Source of the DNA: Gleimia europaea ACS-120-V-Col10b
GTDB lineage: Bacteria; Actinomycetota; Actinomycetes; Actinomycetales; Actinomycetaceae
Length of the DNA stretch: 64,000 nt
Direction of reading: 5' to 3'
Assembly: GCF_000411155.1 (NCBI RefSeq)
Contig: NZ_KE150266.1
Span: 1,054,001 to 1,118,000, forward strand
Under the pieces are notes generated by a model, which had not been told where the DNA came from, did not search any database, and saw nothing but the letters and a program-made list of their open reading frames with translations. Every line of letters starts with the position of its first letter. Position 1 is the stretch's first letter. This document shows, piece by piece, positions 16,703 to 23,913 of this stretch. Made by a program: the position numbers and the translations under genes.

Positions 16703-17566
16703 GTGACTAATTACACGCAACTTAGCGAAACGAGCCAGGCAAAAGTTGATGCGCTTGCGAGCATGATGCGCGGGCATGCAACCGCCATCATCGCGGGCGC
16801 AGGAATGTCCACCGACGCGGGGATTCCCGACTACCGTGGCACAGGATCCTCCGGTGGGCAAACTGTGGACTTCGACCTGTTCATGTCGGACCCGAAGTGG
16901 CAGCGCTGGGTGTGGCAGCGTAACCAAGAAACTTGGAAAACCGTTGCCGGCCTATCCCCCACTCGCGCACACCTGGCCGTGGCCGCCCTGCAAAAGGCCG
17001 GGTTCGTGAACGGCATTGCCACGCAGAACGTGGATGGGTTGGATGTGCGAGCCGGCATCGAGCGCCCCGCACTTCTGCACGGCACTTTCGACACGGCGGA
17101 CTGCGTCATGTGCGGCGCCAACTATCCGCGAAGCGAGGTTGACCAGTGGCTGCGCGAACTCAACCCCGACGTAGTGGATGATCCTGATCCGGCGCATGTA
17201 GCAATCCTCGCCAACGTGGATGAGGCTCGCGCTAACGCTTCAACCTTCAAGGTTGCACCGTGCCCAAAGTGCGGCGGGCCGCTAAAACCCTCGGTGGTAT
17301 TTTTCGGCGAGATGCTTCCTGCGGATGCCATGGACCTAGCGTTCCAATATGCGCGCGAGGCCGACGTGCTTTTGGTAGTTGGCTCCTCAATGATTGTGGG
17401 AACCGGTGTTTGGATAGCGCAAGAAGGATTGCGCAAGCCCGGCACCAAACTCGCCATAATCAACCGGGGCCCCACGCAGCTGGACGCCTACGCTGATTTG
17501 CGGATCGAGGGAGGGGCTTCTGAAATCCTCACGGCTGTTGCCGAAAAACTCGGGGTGAAAGTTTAG
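16703..17566 (+). CDS. NAD-dependent protein deacetylase (sirtuin)
   Basis: 287 residues from GTG. Sirtuin motifs are complete: GAGMSTDAGIPDYRGTG (~32-48, NAD binding), TQNVDGLD (~108-115), the catalytic His in LLHGTF (~128), zinc pairs CVMC (~135) and CPKC (~190), PSVVFFGEMLP (~200) and VVGSSMIVG (~225). The enzyme removes acetyl or longer acyl groups from lysines, using NAD+ and yielding nicotinamide. A long insert with DPDPAHVAILANVDEARANAS lies between the two zinc pairs, a size range seen in larger bacterial sirtuins. The gene stands alone, convergent with 17579-18529. Target proteins cannot be inferred. Confidence 0.95.
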   Translation: MTNYTQLSETSQAKVDALASMMRGHATAIIAGAGMSTDAGIPDYRGTGSSGGQTVDFDLFMSDPKWQRWVWQRNQETWKTVAGLSPTRAHLAVAALQKAGFVNGIATQNVDGLDVRAGIERPALLHGTFDTADCVMCGANYPRSEVDQWLRELNPDVVDDPDPAHVAILANVDEARANASTFKVAPCPKCGGPLKPSVVFFGEMLPADAMDLAFQYAREADVLLVVGSSMIVGTGVWIAQEGLRKPGTKLAIINRGPTQLDAYADLRIEGGASEILTAVAEKLGVKV

Positions 17567-17578
17567 CCGGCCGAAGAC

Positions 17579-18529
17579 CTACTGAACCCAGGGGAACTGC
17601 TCTTCAGACAAGTAGCCCTTGTCGGTTGTGGTCCAGCCCTGCCGCGAAACGGCAAAGCCCTGGCCCGTCTTCATGTTCCAGCAGGAAATGCCGTTGTATT
17701 GTGACCCGCACGCCACGTCTGCGGTCTTCCCGAACTGGCCGTAATCCACCTTGGTCGCGCCCTGCGCATTCACGCGAAGCGAACAATCGCGCTTCACGCC
17801 CTCAGCGGTTGCCACAACCGTTACAAACCCCTCTTCGCACGCGCCGCCACGCATTCCCTCTTGGGTTTGCAGCACCGTGCAGGCCACCGAGCCGTCCGCT
17901 AGCTTACAAAGAATGTTTCCCGAGGGCGCAGAAATCAGCTCCAAATCCGCAGCCTCACCAGGAGCCGGGTACTTGAGTTCAACGGCCGTAGTCACCTCTT
18001 CCGATGCCTGCGTGTCGGAGGGAATAGCGGTGGCCTCCGCCCCTGCCGAGGTGGCAGTAGAGGACGCCGATTCGGGAGCATTGGGCGTACCAACCAACAG
18101 TTTCGCAGCCACAAACACCAGCGGAATAGCAATAACAAGCAGGACGATCGCTACGATCAGGCCCTTCTTAGTCGAATGTTGCGGCGAGTCTTCCTCGCCT
18201 GCGTCCGCAATCTCCGCGACATTTTGCGCGGGAGTTTGCGAGCTCGCCCCAGACTCCGCACCGGCCGCGAGCGGCGCGGCTACCGAGGCAGAGGGGTAGA
18301 CCGGGCCAGATTCCTCACGCTGTTTGAGGGCAGCTTTCAGGGCCTCGTCATCGAATTCGCCCAGCCACTCCAACAGGCCCGGATAAGCAGACGGGTTCAG
18401 CGCGATCACGGACCGCAGTTTTGGGTATTCAAAAGCGAGCGTACGCAAGACTTCCAAATTCGTTGCCGGGTCTGCGGCAACCTGCGCTAAATCCGGTCTT
18501 TGCGATGAAGCCTTCGGATCCGTGTTCAT
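17579..18529 (-). CDS. membrane protein with N-terminal variant leucine-rich repeat
   Basis: 316 residues. Residues ~10-70 (DPATNLEVLRTLAFEYPKLRSVIALNPSAYPGLLEWLGEFDD) look like variant leucine-rich repeats, in which DP..N...L..LA units recur with alternating helices. A Ser/Ala linker is followed by one membrane helix at ~125-150 (GLIVAIVLLVIAIPLVFVAAKLL) and an extracellular domain of about 160 residues containing paired cysteines (ILCKLADGSVACTV, CEEGFV, ACGSQYNGISC), likely disulfide-bonded. AGAGGATTTCC precedes ATG. An inside sensor coupled to an outside Cys-rich domain is suggested, with no assigned function. The repeat call is moderate, the topology is clearer. Confidence 0.7.
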   Translation of the reverse strand: MNTDPKASSQRPDLAQVAADPATNLEVLRTLAFEYPKLRSVIALNPSAYPGLLEWLGEFDDEALKAALKQREESGPVYPSASVAAPLAAGAESGASSQTPAQNVAEIADAGEEDSPQHSTKKGLIVAIVLLVIAIPLVFVAAKLLVGTPNAPESASSTATSAGAEATAIPSDTQASEEVTTAVELKYPAPGEAADLELISAPSGNILCKLADGSVACTVLQTQEGMRGGACEEGFVTVVATAEGVKRDCSLRVNAQGATKVDYGQFGKTADVACGSQYNGISCWNMKTGQGFAVSRQGWTTTDKGYLSEEQFPWVQ

Positions 18530-18598
18530 GGAAATCCTCTTTTTGGGCGAAATATCTGACTTTGCTAGTATTCCACGAAACCAGCGGATTTCCAGAGT

Positions 18599-19327
18599 TT
18601 AAGCAGGGCGAACAACGAAAGACTCAAATCCAAGCGCGCCGATATCGCGCGCCAGCGCGTCGAACTGATCCTGCCATCCGGGCAAGTCCGCCTGAAAATT
18701 ATCGGGCGCCCCCTCCGCCCTTGCCTGCTGGAGCGCAAAAGATTTCACGCCGGCTTCCAAGCAACCACGCGCAACAGCAAGTTCGTCACCAGAGGAAGCG
18801 GGGAAAGCGGTTAGGCGCACTTCGTAGTCGATGCCTTGCTCTCGCGCGCGCCGAAGCAGAATTTCCAGTGACTCCCACGCTTTCTGCCCCGAGTTAGGCC
18901 GCCCCACAACGTGAGGATAGTTTTGTGCCGTGGCTTTCACATCCATACCCACCCAATCAACCAGACCGGTGCCCAGCAACTCGTCGAGCAACTTCGGATA
19001 CGGCCCGGCAGTGTGCAGGCCAACCTCGAAACCCATCTCTTTCACTTCAGCTACGGCGGGAAAGAGGGCGCGCTGGCGCGTGGCCTCACCCCCGGAGAAC
19101 ACCACGCCATCGAGCAGGCCGTGGCGGCGGCGCATCAAAGCAACCACCTCGTCCCACGCAACGACGCCAGGCACGCGCGTATCAATGATCGCGTGATTGT
19201 GGCAGTACCCGCACGCCCACGGGCACCCCTGCGTGAACACCGTAGCTACGAGTTTGCCCGGCCAATCCACGCTAGACATGGGCGCGAGACCCGCGATCTG
19301 CAGGTCCCGCGCATCCGCCTGCGACAC
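18599..19327 (-). CDS. nrdG: anaerobic ribonucleotide reductase activating protein
   Basis: 242 residues. The radical-SAM cysteines are in CPWACGYCHNHAI near residue 35 (CxxxCxxC), which hold a 4Fe-4S cluster. MSSVDWPGKLVATVFTQG precedes them, as in NrdG and related activases, and FSGGEATRQRALFPAV (~75) is the SAM-binding GGE block. It cleaves S-adenosylmethionine to create the glycyl radical on NrdD under anoxic conditions. Its GTG shares a base with the nrdD TAG stop, so the two are translationally coupled. The length is greater than the ~155 residues of enterobacterial NrdG and fits the longer group. Confidence 0.92.
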   Translation of the reverse strand: MSQADARDLQIAGLAPMSSVDWPGKLVATVFTQGCPWACGYCHNHAIIDTRVPGVVAWDEVVALMRRRHGLLDGVVFSGGEATRQRALFPAVAEVKEMGFEVGLHTAGPYPKLLDELLGTGLVDWVGMDVKATAQNYPHVVGRPNSGQKAWESLEILLRRAREQGIDYEVRLTAFPASSGDELAVARGCLEAGVKSFALQQARAEGAPDNFQADLPGWQDQFDALARDIGALGFESFVVRPA

Positions 19328-21210
19328 TATGCTTGCGCCTCCAACTGCGCCGCCTTTTGCGCAAGACGTGAGCGCAGCGGGCCGTGCTCACTTGCCGCCT
19401 GTTCGGTAAACATCTGGCGTTCCTTGTACTCCGACTGCTTGCCGGAGTTGAACGAAGTTACCGGGCGGAAGTAGCCCATAACCCTGGTCCACACCTCACA
19501 AGCCTGCTCGCGCCCACGATCCGCGCACTTGGGGCAATCAAAGTGTTCGCCCGCCAAATAGCCGTGCGTGGGGCAGATGGAGAACGTTGGGGTGATCGTA
19601 ATGTAGGGAACCTTGAATGCGGCCAGCGAGCGGCGCACCAGTTCTTTACAGGCCTTAGCGGACGAGACACGCTCACCCATGTACAGGTGTAGCACCGTTC
19701 CGCCCGTGTACTTGCCCTGCAACTCCTCCTGCATTTCGAGGGCCTCGAACGGATCATCCGTGTAACCCGCCGGTAGCTGAGAAGAGTTGGTGTAGTAGGG
19801 CGCGTCGGGCGTGCCCGCCTGAATGATGGTGGGGAAGCGTTTCTGATCCTCGCGCGCCAGGCGGTAAGTGGTGCCTTCCGCAGGCGTGGCCTCCAGGTTG
19901 TACAGGTTGCCCGTGCTCTCCTGCAGCTGAATCATGCGCTCATTCACATGATCGAGAATGCGCGCGGCCATGTCATGGCCATACTCGCTCGTAATGTCAT
20001 GTTCATCCAGCGTGAAGTTGCGAACCATCTCGTTCATACCGTTCACGCCGATCGTGGTGAAGTGGTTATCCAACGTGCCCAAATAGCGCTTCGTGTAAGG
20101 GAACAGCCCGTTATCCATGTAGTGCTGCACCACCTTGCGGCGCTTTTCCAGCGTGTCAGAGGCGATGTCGATCAGCTGATCCAAACGCTTGTACAAGCTA
20201 TCCTCGTCACCGGCAAACAGATAGCCGAGGCGGGCCATGTTGATCGTTACGACGCCAATCGAACCGGTCTGTTCAGCCGATCCGAACAGGCCATTTCCGC
20301 GCTTAAGCAGTTCGCGCAAATCCAGCTGGAGCCTGCAACACATCGAACGGATCATGCCCGGATCAAGGTCGGAGTTCAAGAAGTTCTGGAAGTAGGGCAG
20401 GCCGTACTTCGCAGTCATCTCGAACAACAGATCCGTGTTCTCGCCCTCCCAGTCAAAATCGGGCGTGATGTTGTAGGTGGGTATCGGGAATGTAAACACG
20501 CGCCCATCCGCGTCGCCGCCCGTCATGACCTCCATGAACGCGCGGTTAATCATGTCCATTTCCGCCTGCAGCTCGCCGTAGGTGAAGTCGCACAGTTCAT
20601 CGCCGATGAGGGGCGTTTCGTTCTGCAAATCCTCCGGGCAGGTCCAATCAAACGTCAGGTTCGTGAACGGGCACTGCGAACCCCAGCGTGAGGGAACGTT
20701 GAGGTTGTAGATGAGCTCTTGCATGTTCTGCAAGACGTCCTCATAGCTCATGTTGTCCAAGCGCACGAAAGGCGCCATGTAGGTATCAAACGAGGAGAAC
20801 GCCTGCGCTCCTGCCCATTCGTTTTGTAGCGTGCCCAAGAAGTTCACAATCTGGCCGCAAGCCGATGAAAAGTGCTTGGGCGGCGCGGATGCGATAGCGC
20901 CCGACACCCCGTTGAACCCCTCTTGCAGGAGTTGCTTGAGTGACCATCCGGCGCAGTAGCCCGAGAGCATGTCAAGGTCATGAATGTGGATGTCACCCTC
21001 GCGGTGCGCAGCGCCGGCCTCGGTACTGAAAACACGCGTGAGCCAGTAGTTTGCAACCATTTTTCCAGCAGTATTTAGAATGAGGCCGCCAACGGAGTAA
21101 TCCTGGTTCGCGTTCGCGTTTACGCGCCAGTCGGACTGATCCAAATACTCGTCGATGGTCGAAATTGCGTCCACGTTGTAAACCGGCACGGCGCCATTTT
21201 CTGAGTGCAT
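19327..21210 (-). CDS. nrdD: anaerobic ribonucleoside-triphosphate reductase
   Basis: 627 residues. It reduces ribonucleoside triphosphates to deoxy forms without oxygen. Family marks are DIHIHDLDMLSGYCAGWSL (~75), the redox/substrate stretch MCCRLQLDLRELLKRGNGLFG (~295), the zinc site CPTHGYLAGEHFDCPKC (~550), and the glycyl-radical region VMGYFRPVTSFNSGKQSEY (~575-595). The N-terminus begins directly with the catalytic domain, so the ATP-cone (about 90 residues in many NrdD proteins) is missing, which affects allosteric control by ATP/dATP. No separate cone gene is seen upstream. A second set of RNR genes for aerobic growth is expected elsewhere. The operon with nrdG is clear. Confidence 0.95.
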   Translation of the reverse strand: MHSENGAVPVYNVDAISTIDEYLDQSDWRVNANANQDYSVGGLILNTAGKMVANYWLTRVFSTEAGAAHREGDIHIHDLDMLSGYCAGWSLKQLLQEGFNGVSGAIASAPPKHFSSACGQIVNFLGTLQNEWAGAQAFSSFDTYMAPFVRLDNMSYEDVLQNMQELIYNLNVPSRWGSQCPFTNLTFDWTCPEDLQNETPLIGDELCDFTYGELQAEMDMINRAFMEVMTGGDADGRVFTFPIPTYNITPDFDWEGENTDLLFEMTAKYGLPYFQNFLNSDLDPGMIRSMCCRLQLDLRELLKRGNGLFGSAEQTGSIGVVTINMARLGYLFAGDEDSLYKRLDQLIDIASDTLEKRRKVVQHYMDNGLFPYTKRYLGTLDNHFTTIGVNGMNEMVRNFTLDEHDITSEYGHDMAARILDHVNERMIQLQESTGNLYNLEATPAEGTTYRLAREDQKRFPTIIQAGTPDAPYYTNSSQLPAGYTDDPFEALEMQEELQGKYTGGTVLHLYMGERVSSAKACKELVRRSLAAFKVPYITITPTFSICPTHGYLAGEHFDCPKCADRGREQACEVWTRVMGYFRPVTSFNSGKQSEYKERQMFTEQAASEHGPLRSRLAQKAAQLEAQA

Positions 21211-21292
21211 ACTCGCTCACTGCTTCCTTTTAGATTGGGTTTTCGCATCATTACGTAAGAGTTAGCGCATGAGAGTCACAGGCACATCACAA

Positions 21293-21357
21293 CCCCTACA
21301 TATTGTGTAGTTACATTGTTGCAACTACTAGATACGGGGTCAATTCGTATATTGTTT
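21293..21357. promoter_or_regulatory. candidate NrdR boxes upstream of nrdD
   Basis: Minus-strand ACACAATATGTAGGGG (21293-21308) matches 13 of 16 positions of the NrdR box consensus ACACWATATWTWGTGT. A weaker partner AAACAATATACGAATT lies at 21342-21357. NrdR uses paired boxes usually 31 or 41 bp apart, while these are about 49 bp apart, so the pair is doubtful and the first box is the better call. The 370 bp between nrdD and the pseudogene at 21580 hold nothing else I recognise. Confidence 0.4.
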
Positions 21358-21579
21358 CGGCGTGGCGCGGTTTCTAAATTGGTTATTTCGACCGGGCGAA
21401 CAATAGCTTGCCAAGTATTTAGCGCCAATCCGCCGTACCCGAAAACGCACCCGGCGCTTGGGTACGATTGAAGAGGACGCATTCGCTGTCTTTTATCGCG
21501 CCCGTGTGCGCAAAGCAACGTAAAGACGCGTAGGGAGGAAAATATGAGGACTTCCAGAATCTAAAACTACGGTGTCAAT

Positions 21580-21899
21580 ATGTACACGCCAGCCCCGGAG
21601 CGTTACGACAACGTGGAATACCGCCGTGTTGCCCAGACCGGCCTGCAGCTACCGCCCATCTCGCTGGGCTTTTGGCATAACTTCGGGGATGACAAACCCC
21701 TCCAAACCCAGCGCGACCTGGGCACGCCTCTGGCCATCCACCAGCCGTCCTACTCGATGCTGAATAGGTAGATTGAGGAGGGCGAACCGAACTTGATCGA
21801 GACGTGCCCAAGCTGGCGAAGATCGCGCAGATAGACCAGTACGCGGTTGAAGCGGGCATCGACATTTGGCGCGGCGTTATGGAGTCAACCAAGAAGTAG
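21580..21899 (+). pseudogene. aldo/keto reductase (YghZ-like) remnant with internal deletion and nonsense codon
   Basis: The start MYTPAPERYDNVEYRRVAQTG, then LPPISLGFWHNFGDDKPLQTQ, is the start of YghZ-type aldo/keto reductases. It then jumps to LGTPLAIHQPSYSMLNR, a segment normally about 150 residues further on, and an in-frame TAG follows where the family has Trp. Beyond that, IEEGEPN and, in another frame, AKIAQIDQYAVEAGIDIW with a final STKK stop resemble the C-terminus. Catalytic residues fall in the deleted part. The gene is dead, with at least one large deletion, one nonsense codon and a frame change. Confidence 0.85.
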
Positions 21900-21933
21900 C
21901 AGCTAAGCGAGGCCCGGCAAATCCCGGCCTCGT

Positions 21934-22824
21934 CTATGCGTGCTTGCGCCCGGTTTGAAGGTAGACCACCAGGTTGATGGCCAGCACAACCAGGGCGGCG
22001 AGTATCACGCACGCGCCAGCGGTGTAAATGTGGGCAAGCGCGCGCGGGCCAGCGGCAAGTGCATCTACCGGCACGCCCTGCGAGATGTGCGTGAGCGTTG
22101 CCACCAGCTGGTCACGCTTAATCACGAATGCGGTAATCAACAGAACGAGAATCAGTAGCGAGCCTACGATCGCTCCACTGTTCAGACGGTCTGAGGGCGG
22201 GCTCGGCTCCTCTTGCGGCGCGAGCGCCATCGCCCACATGAATGCCACGAGAATTCCCCCGATGACGTCAAAAGGCCTATGCCAGCCGAGAATAACTATT
22301 GAAATGACCAGGCAGGCCACAACAAATGACAGCACAAACCCGGTGATCGAGCGGATTTCTCGCGGGAGCACAACCACGAGCGCCAAAGCCAGTGACACCA
22401 ATAGCGTGGTGTGACCGGAGGGGAACGAGTTTGGCAGGTCAAAACCTATCCCCATGTAAGGCCGATCCAACAGGTAGGTTTTCAGCGCCTGCGTCATCAG
22501 GTTAGCTCCCACAATCATGACGCCGGCGCGTAGCGCGAGTGCAAACCGGCCTCGTAGCGCGGCAATCAGCATGATTACGCCCGCAGCAATCGCCACGGTG
22601 TACAGCGAAATCGAGTTGGTCAAGAAGCCGTCAACCCAGTCAAAACTGGCAGCTCGACGCATCGCCACATCAAGCACAGCCTGATCCAAAAGTTGGCCCG
22701 TCCGCGTATGCAGGCCCACAATGGCCAGTAGGAGCAGAGCTAAGAGCGCACCAAAAGTGAGGACGACGCGTAGCGTGCGCCGACTATTTGCGGTGAATAT
22801 CGGGGTTTGCCCCTGGTCACTCAC
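21934..22824 (-). CDS. PAP2-family membrane phosphatase
   Basis: 296 residues from GTG at 22824, with GGAGG upstream. About seven membrane helices are predicted. The three phosphatase motifs are present: LKTYLLDRPYMG (~110, KxxxxxxRP-like), SFPSGHTTL (~135, PSGH with the catalytic His), and GWHRPFDVIGG (~190, with the His and Asp of SRxxxxHxxxD, where Trp-His replaces part of the usual spacing). Members dephosphorylate lipids such as phosphatidic acid or undecaprenyl diphosphate at the membrane face. Two further helices at the C-terminus are an extra hydrophobic domain. Substrate is not determined. Recycling of undecaprenyl carriers is a reasonable guess. Confidence 0.85.
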   Translation of the reverse strand: MSDQGQTPIFTANSRRTLRVVLTFGALLALLLLAIVGLHTRTGQLLDQAVLDVAMRRAASFDWVDGFLTNSISLYTVAIAAGVIMLIAALRGRFALALRAGVMIVGANLMTQALKTYLLDRPYMGIGFDLPNSFPSGHTTLLVSLALALVVVLPREIRSITGFVLSFVVACLVISIVILGWHRPFDVIGGILVAFMWAMALAPQEEPSPPSDRLNSGAIVGSLLILVLLITAFVIKRDQLVATLTHISQGVPVDALAAGPRALAHIYTAGACVILAALVVLAINLVVYLQTGRKHA

Positions 22825-22964
22825 TTTTGTTTACCTCCACGTGTCACCAGTGAACAATAATGTCATTACGCCCGGTTTGATTCGATTCGACGCGCGCGAG
22901 CCATCCGCCTAACCTAATCTGTTATCAGATCAAAGAGTTTGAGCCCGATACGAGGAGAGTGCCA

Positions 22965-23444
22965 GTGACGGCGGAAATCCCCACGCTAGTAACATCAGAA
23001 CGCGTCCGACATTTCCTGTGCGAGCTTGATAACTCCGAAGAAGGATTCGACATTCACGAAAACGGGGAGCACGAACTCATGTTCGCCGCACAGACGGGCC
23101 TCATTTTTGTAAACTTCTCGTCGCCGTCGATCCTGCAGATTCGCGGGCTTTGGCGCGGCGTTTCAAAGTCTGAGGACGATTTTGGACTGCTCACTCAGCA
23201 GGTGCACGCCTGCAACGTGCAACGATCCGGCCCGAAAGCCTACTTGGTGCCCATTAAGGAGGCCGCAGAGTTCAGCGTGGGAGCTGAATCGAGCCTCGTC
23301 ATTTCGAAAGGCGCCACAAATGCGCAGCTGACAGATTTTTATGAGACGGCGCTAACCATGGTGCTCGGCTACTTCCAGGATTTAGAAAAAGCACTTCCGC
23401 ACCTCGTTGTGGCACCGCGCGATGAAGTGGAGGAAGGCCGATGA
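22965..23444 (+). CDS. YbjN-domain protein
   Basis: 159 residues from GTG at 22965, chosen over GTG 22959 because GAGGAGA would touch the latter. The fold pattern of YbjN (type III secretion chaperone-like) is suggested by ERVRHFLCELDNSEEGFDIHENGEHELMFAAQTGLIFVNFSS, a strand pair and a final long helix about a domain of 140 residues. It overlaps the next YbjN gene by four nt (ATGA) and both are followed 2 bp later by an MrfA-like helicase gene, so the three form one operon. YbjN proteins act as chaperones or stress factors in Escherichia; here the role is unknown. The tandem pair could be a heterodimer. Confidence 0.72.
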   Translation: MTAEIPTLVTSERVRHFLCELDNSEEGFDIHENGEHELMFAAQTGLIFVNFSSPSILQIRGLWRGVSKSEDDFGLLTQQVHACNVQRSGPKAYLVPIKEAAEFSVGAESSLVISKGATNAQLTDFYETALTMVLGYFQDLEKALPHLVVAPRDEVEEGR

Positions 23445-23911
23445 CTTTGCACGTGGTAACAGATGACCCGAAGGTTCCCTCGCCGGTTACATTTGAGCGC
23501 ATCGGGCAAGCGGTTGAAACGATGGGCACCTCCTTTGAAGTATTCGCGGAAGAGGGGTTTGGCCTGGCGAACTTCTCCGGCTTCCCATTCCAGTTTGCTT
23601 TCACAACCTCGGGTAAATTCTTGTCGGTGCGGATTTTGTGGAAGACGGATCTACCCATGTCGACGCAGGCGATGGCGGCGCTGTTCACGGCTGCGGACCA
23701 GTGGAACCGGGAACGCTACTTCCCCACGATTTACACGCTTGTGGATGACGGTCTGATAGATGTTTGCGCGGATTACATTTGCTCGGTAGGTGCGGGCATG
23801 AACGACGAGCAGCTGGTGGATAACATTTCTGCCGGCGTGGCCGCAGGCATGGATGGAATCAACTTCATGCAGTCAATAGCTAGGGGCGTTGCAACGCAGT
23901 TAGCGAAATAA
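23441..23911 (+). CDS. second YbjN-domain protein
   Basis: 156 residues, ATG overlapping the preceding stop. It has the same YbjN outline as its upstream neighbour: TFERIGQAVETMGTSFEVFAEEGFGLANFSGFPFQFAFTT near residues 10-60, TAADQWNRERYFPTIYTLVDDG about residue 85, and a C-terminal helix. Divergence from the first copy is large, so the duplication is old. The tandem pair plus helicase arrangement implies co-expression. In actinobacteria similar YbjN pairs are frequent and uncharacterised. The helicase starts only 2 bp after its stop. Confidence 0.7.
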   Translation: MTLHVVTDDPKVPSPVTFERIGQAVETMGTSFEVFAEEGFGLANFSGFPFQFAFTTSGKFLSVRILWKTDLPMSTQAMAALFTAADQWNRERYFPTIYTLVDDGLIDVCADYICSVGAGMNDEQLVDNISAGVAAGMDGINFMQSIARGVATQLAK

Positions 23912-23913
23912 CG

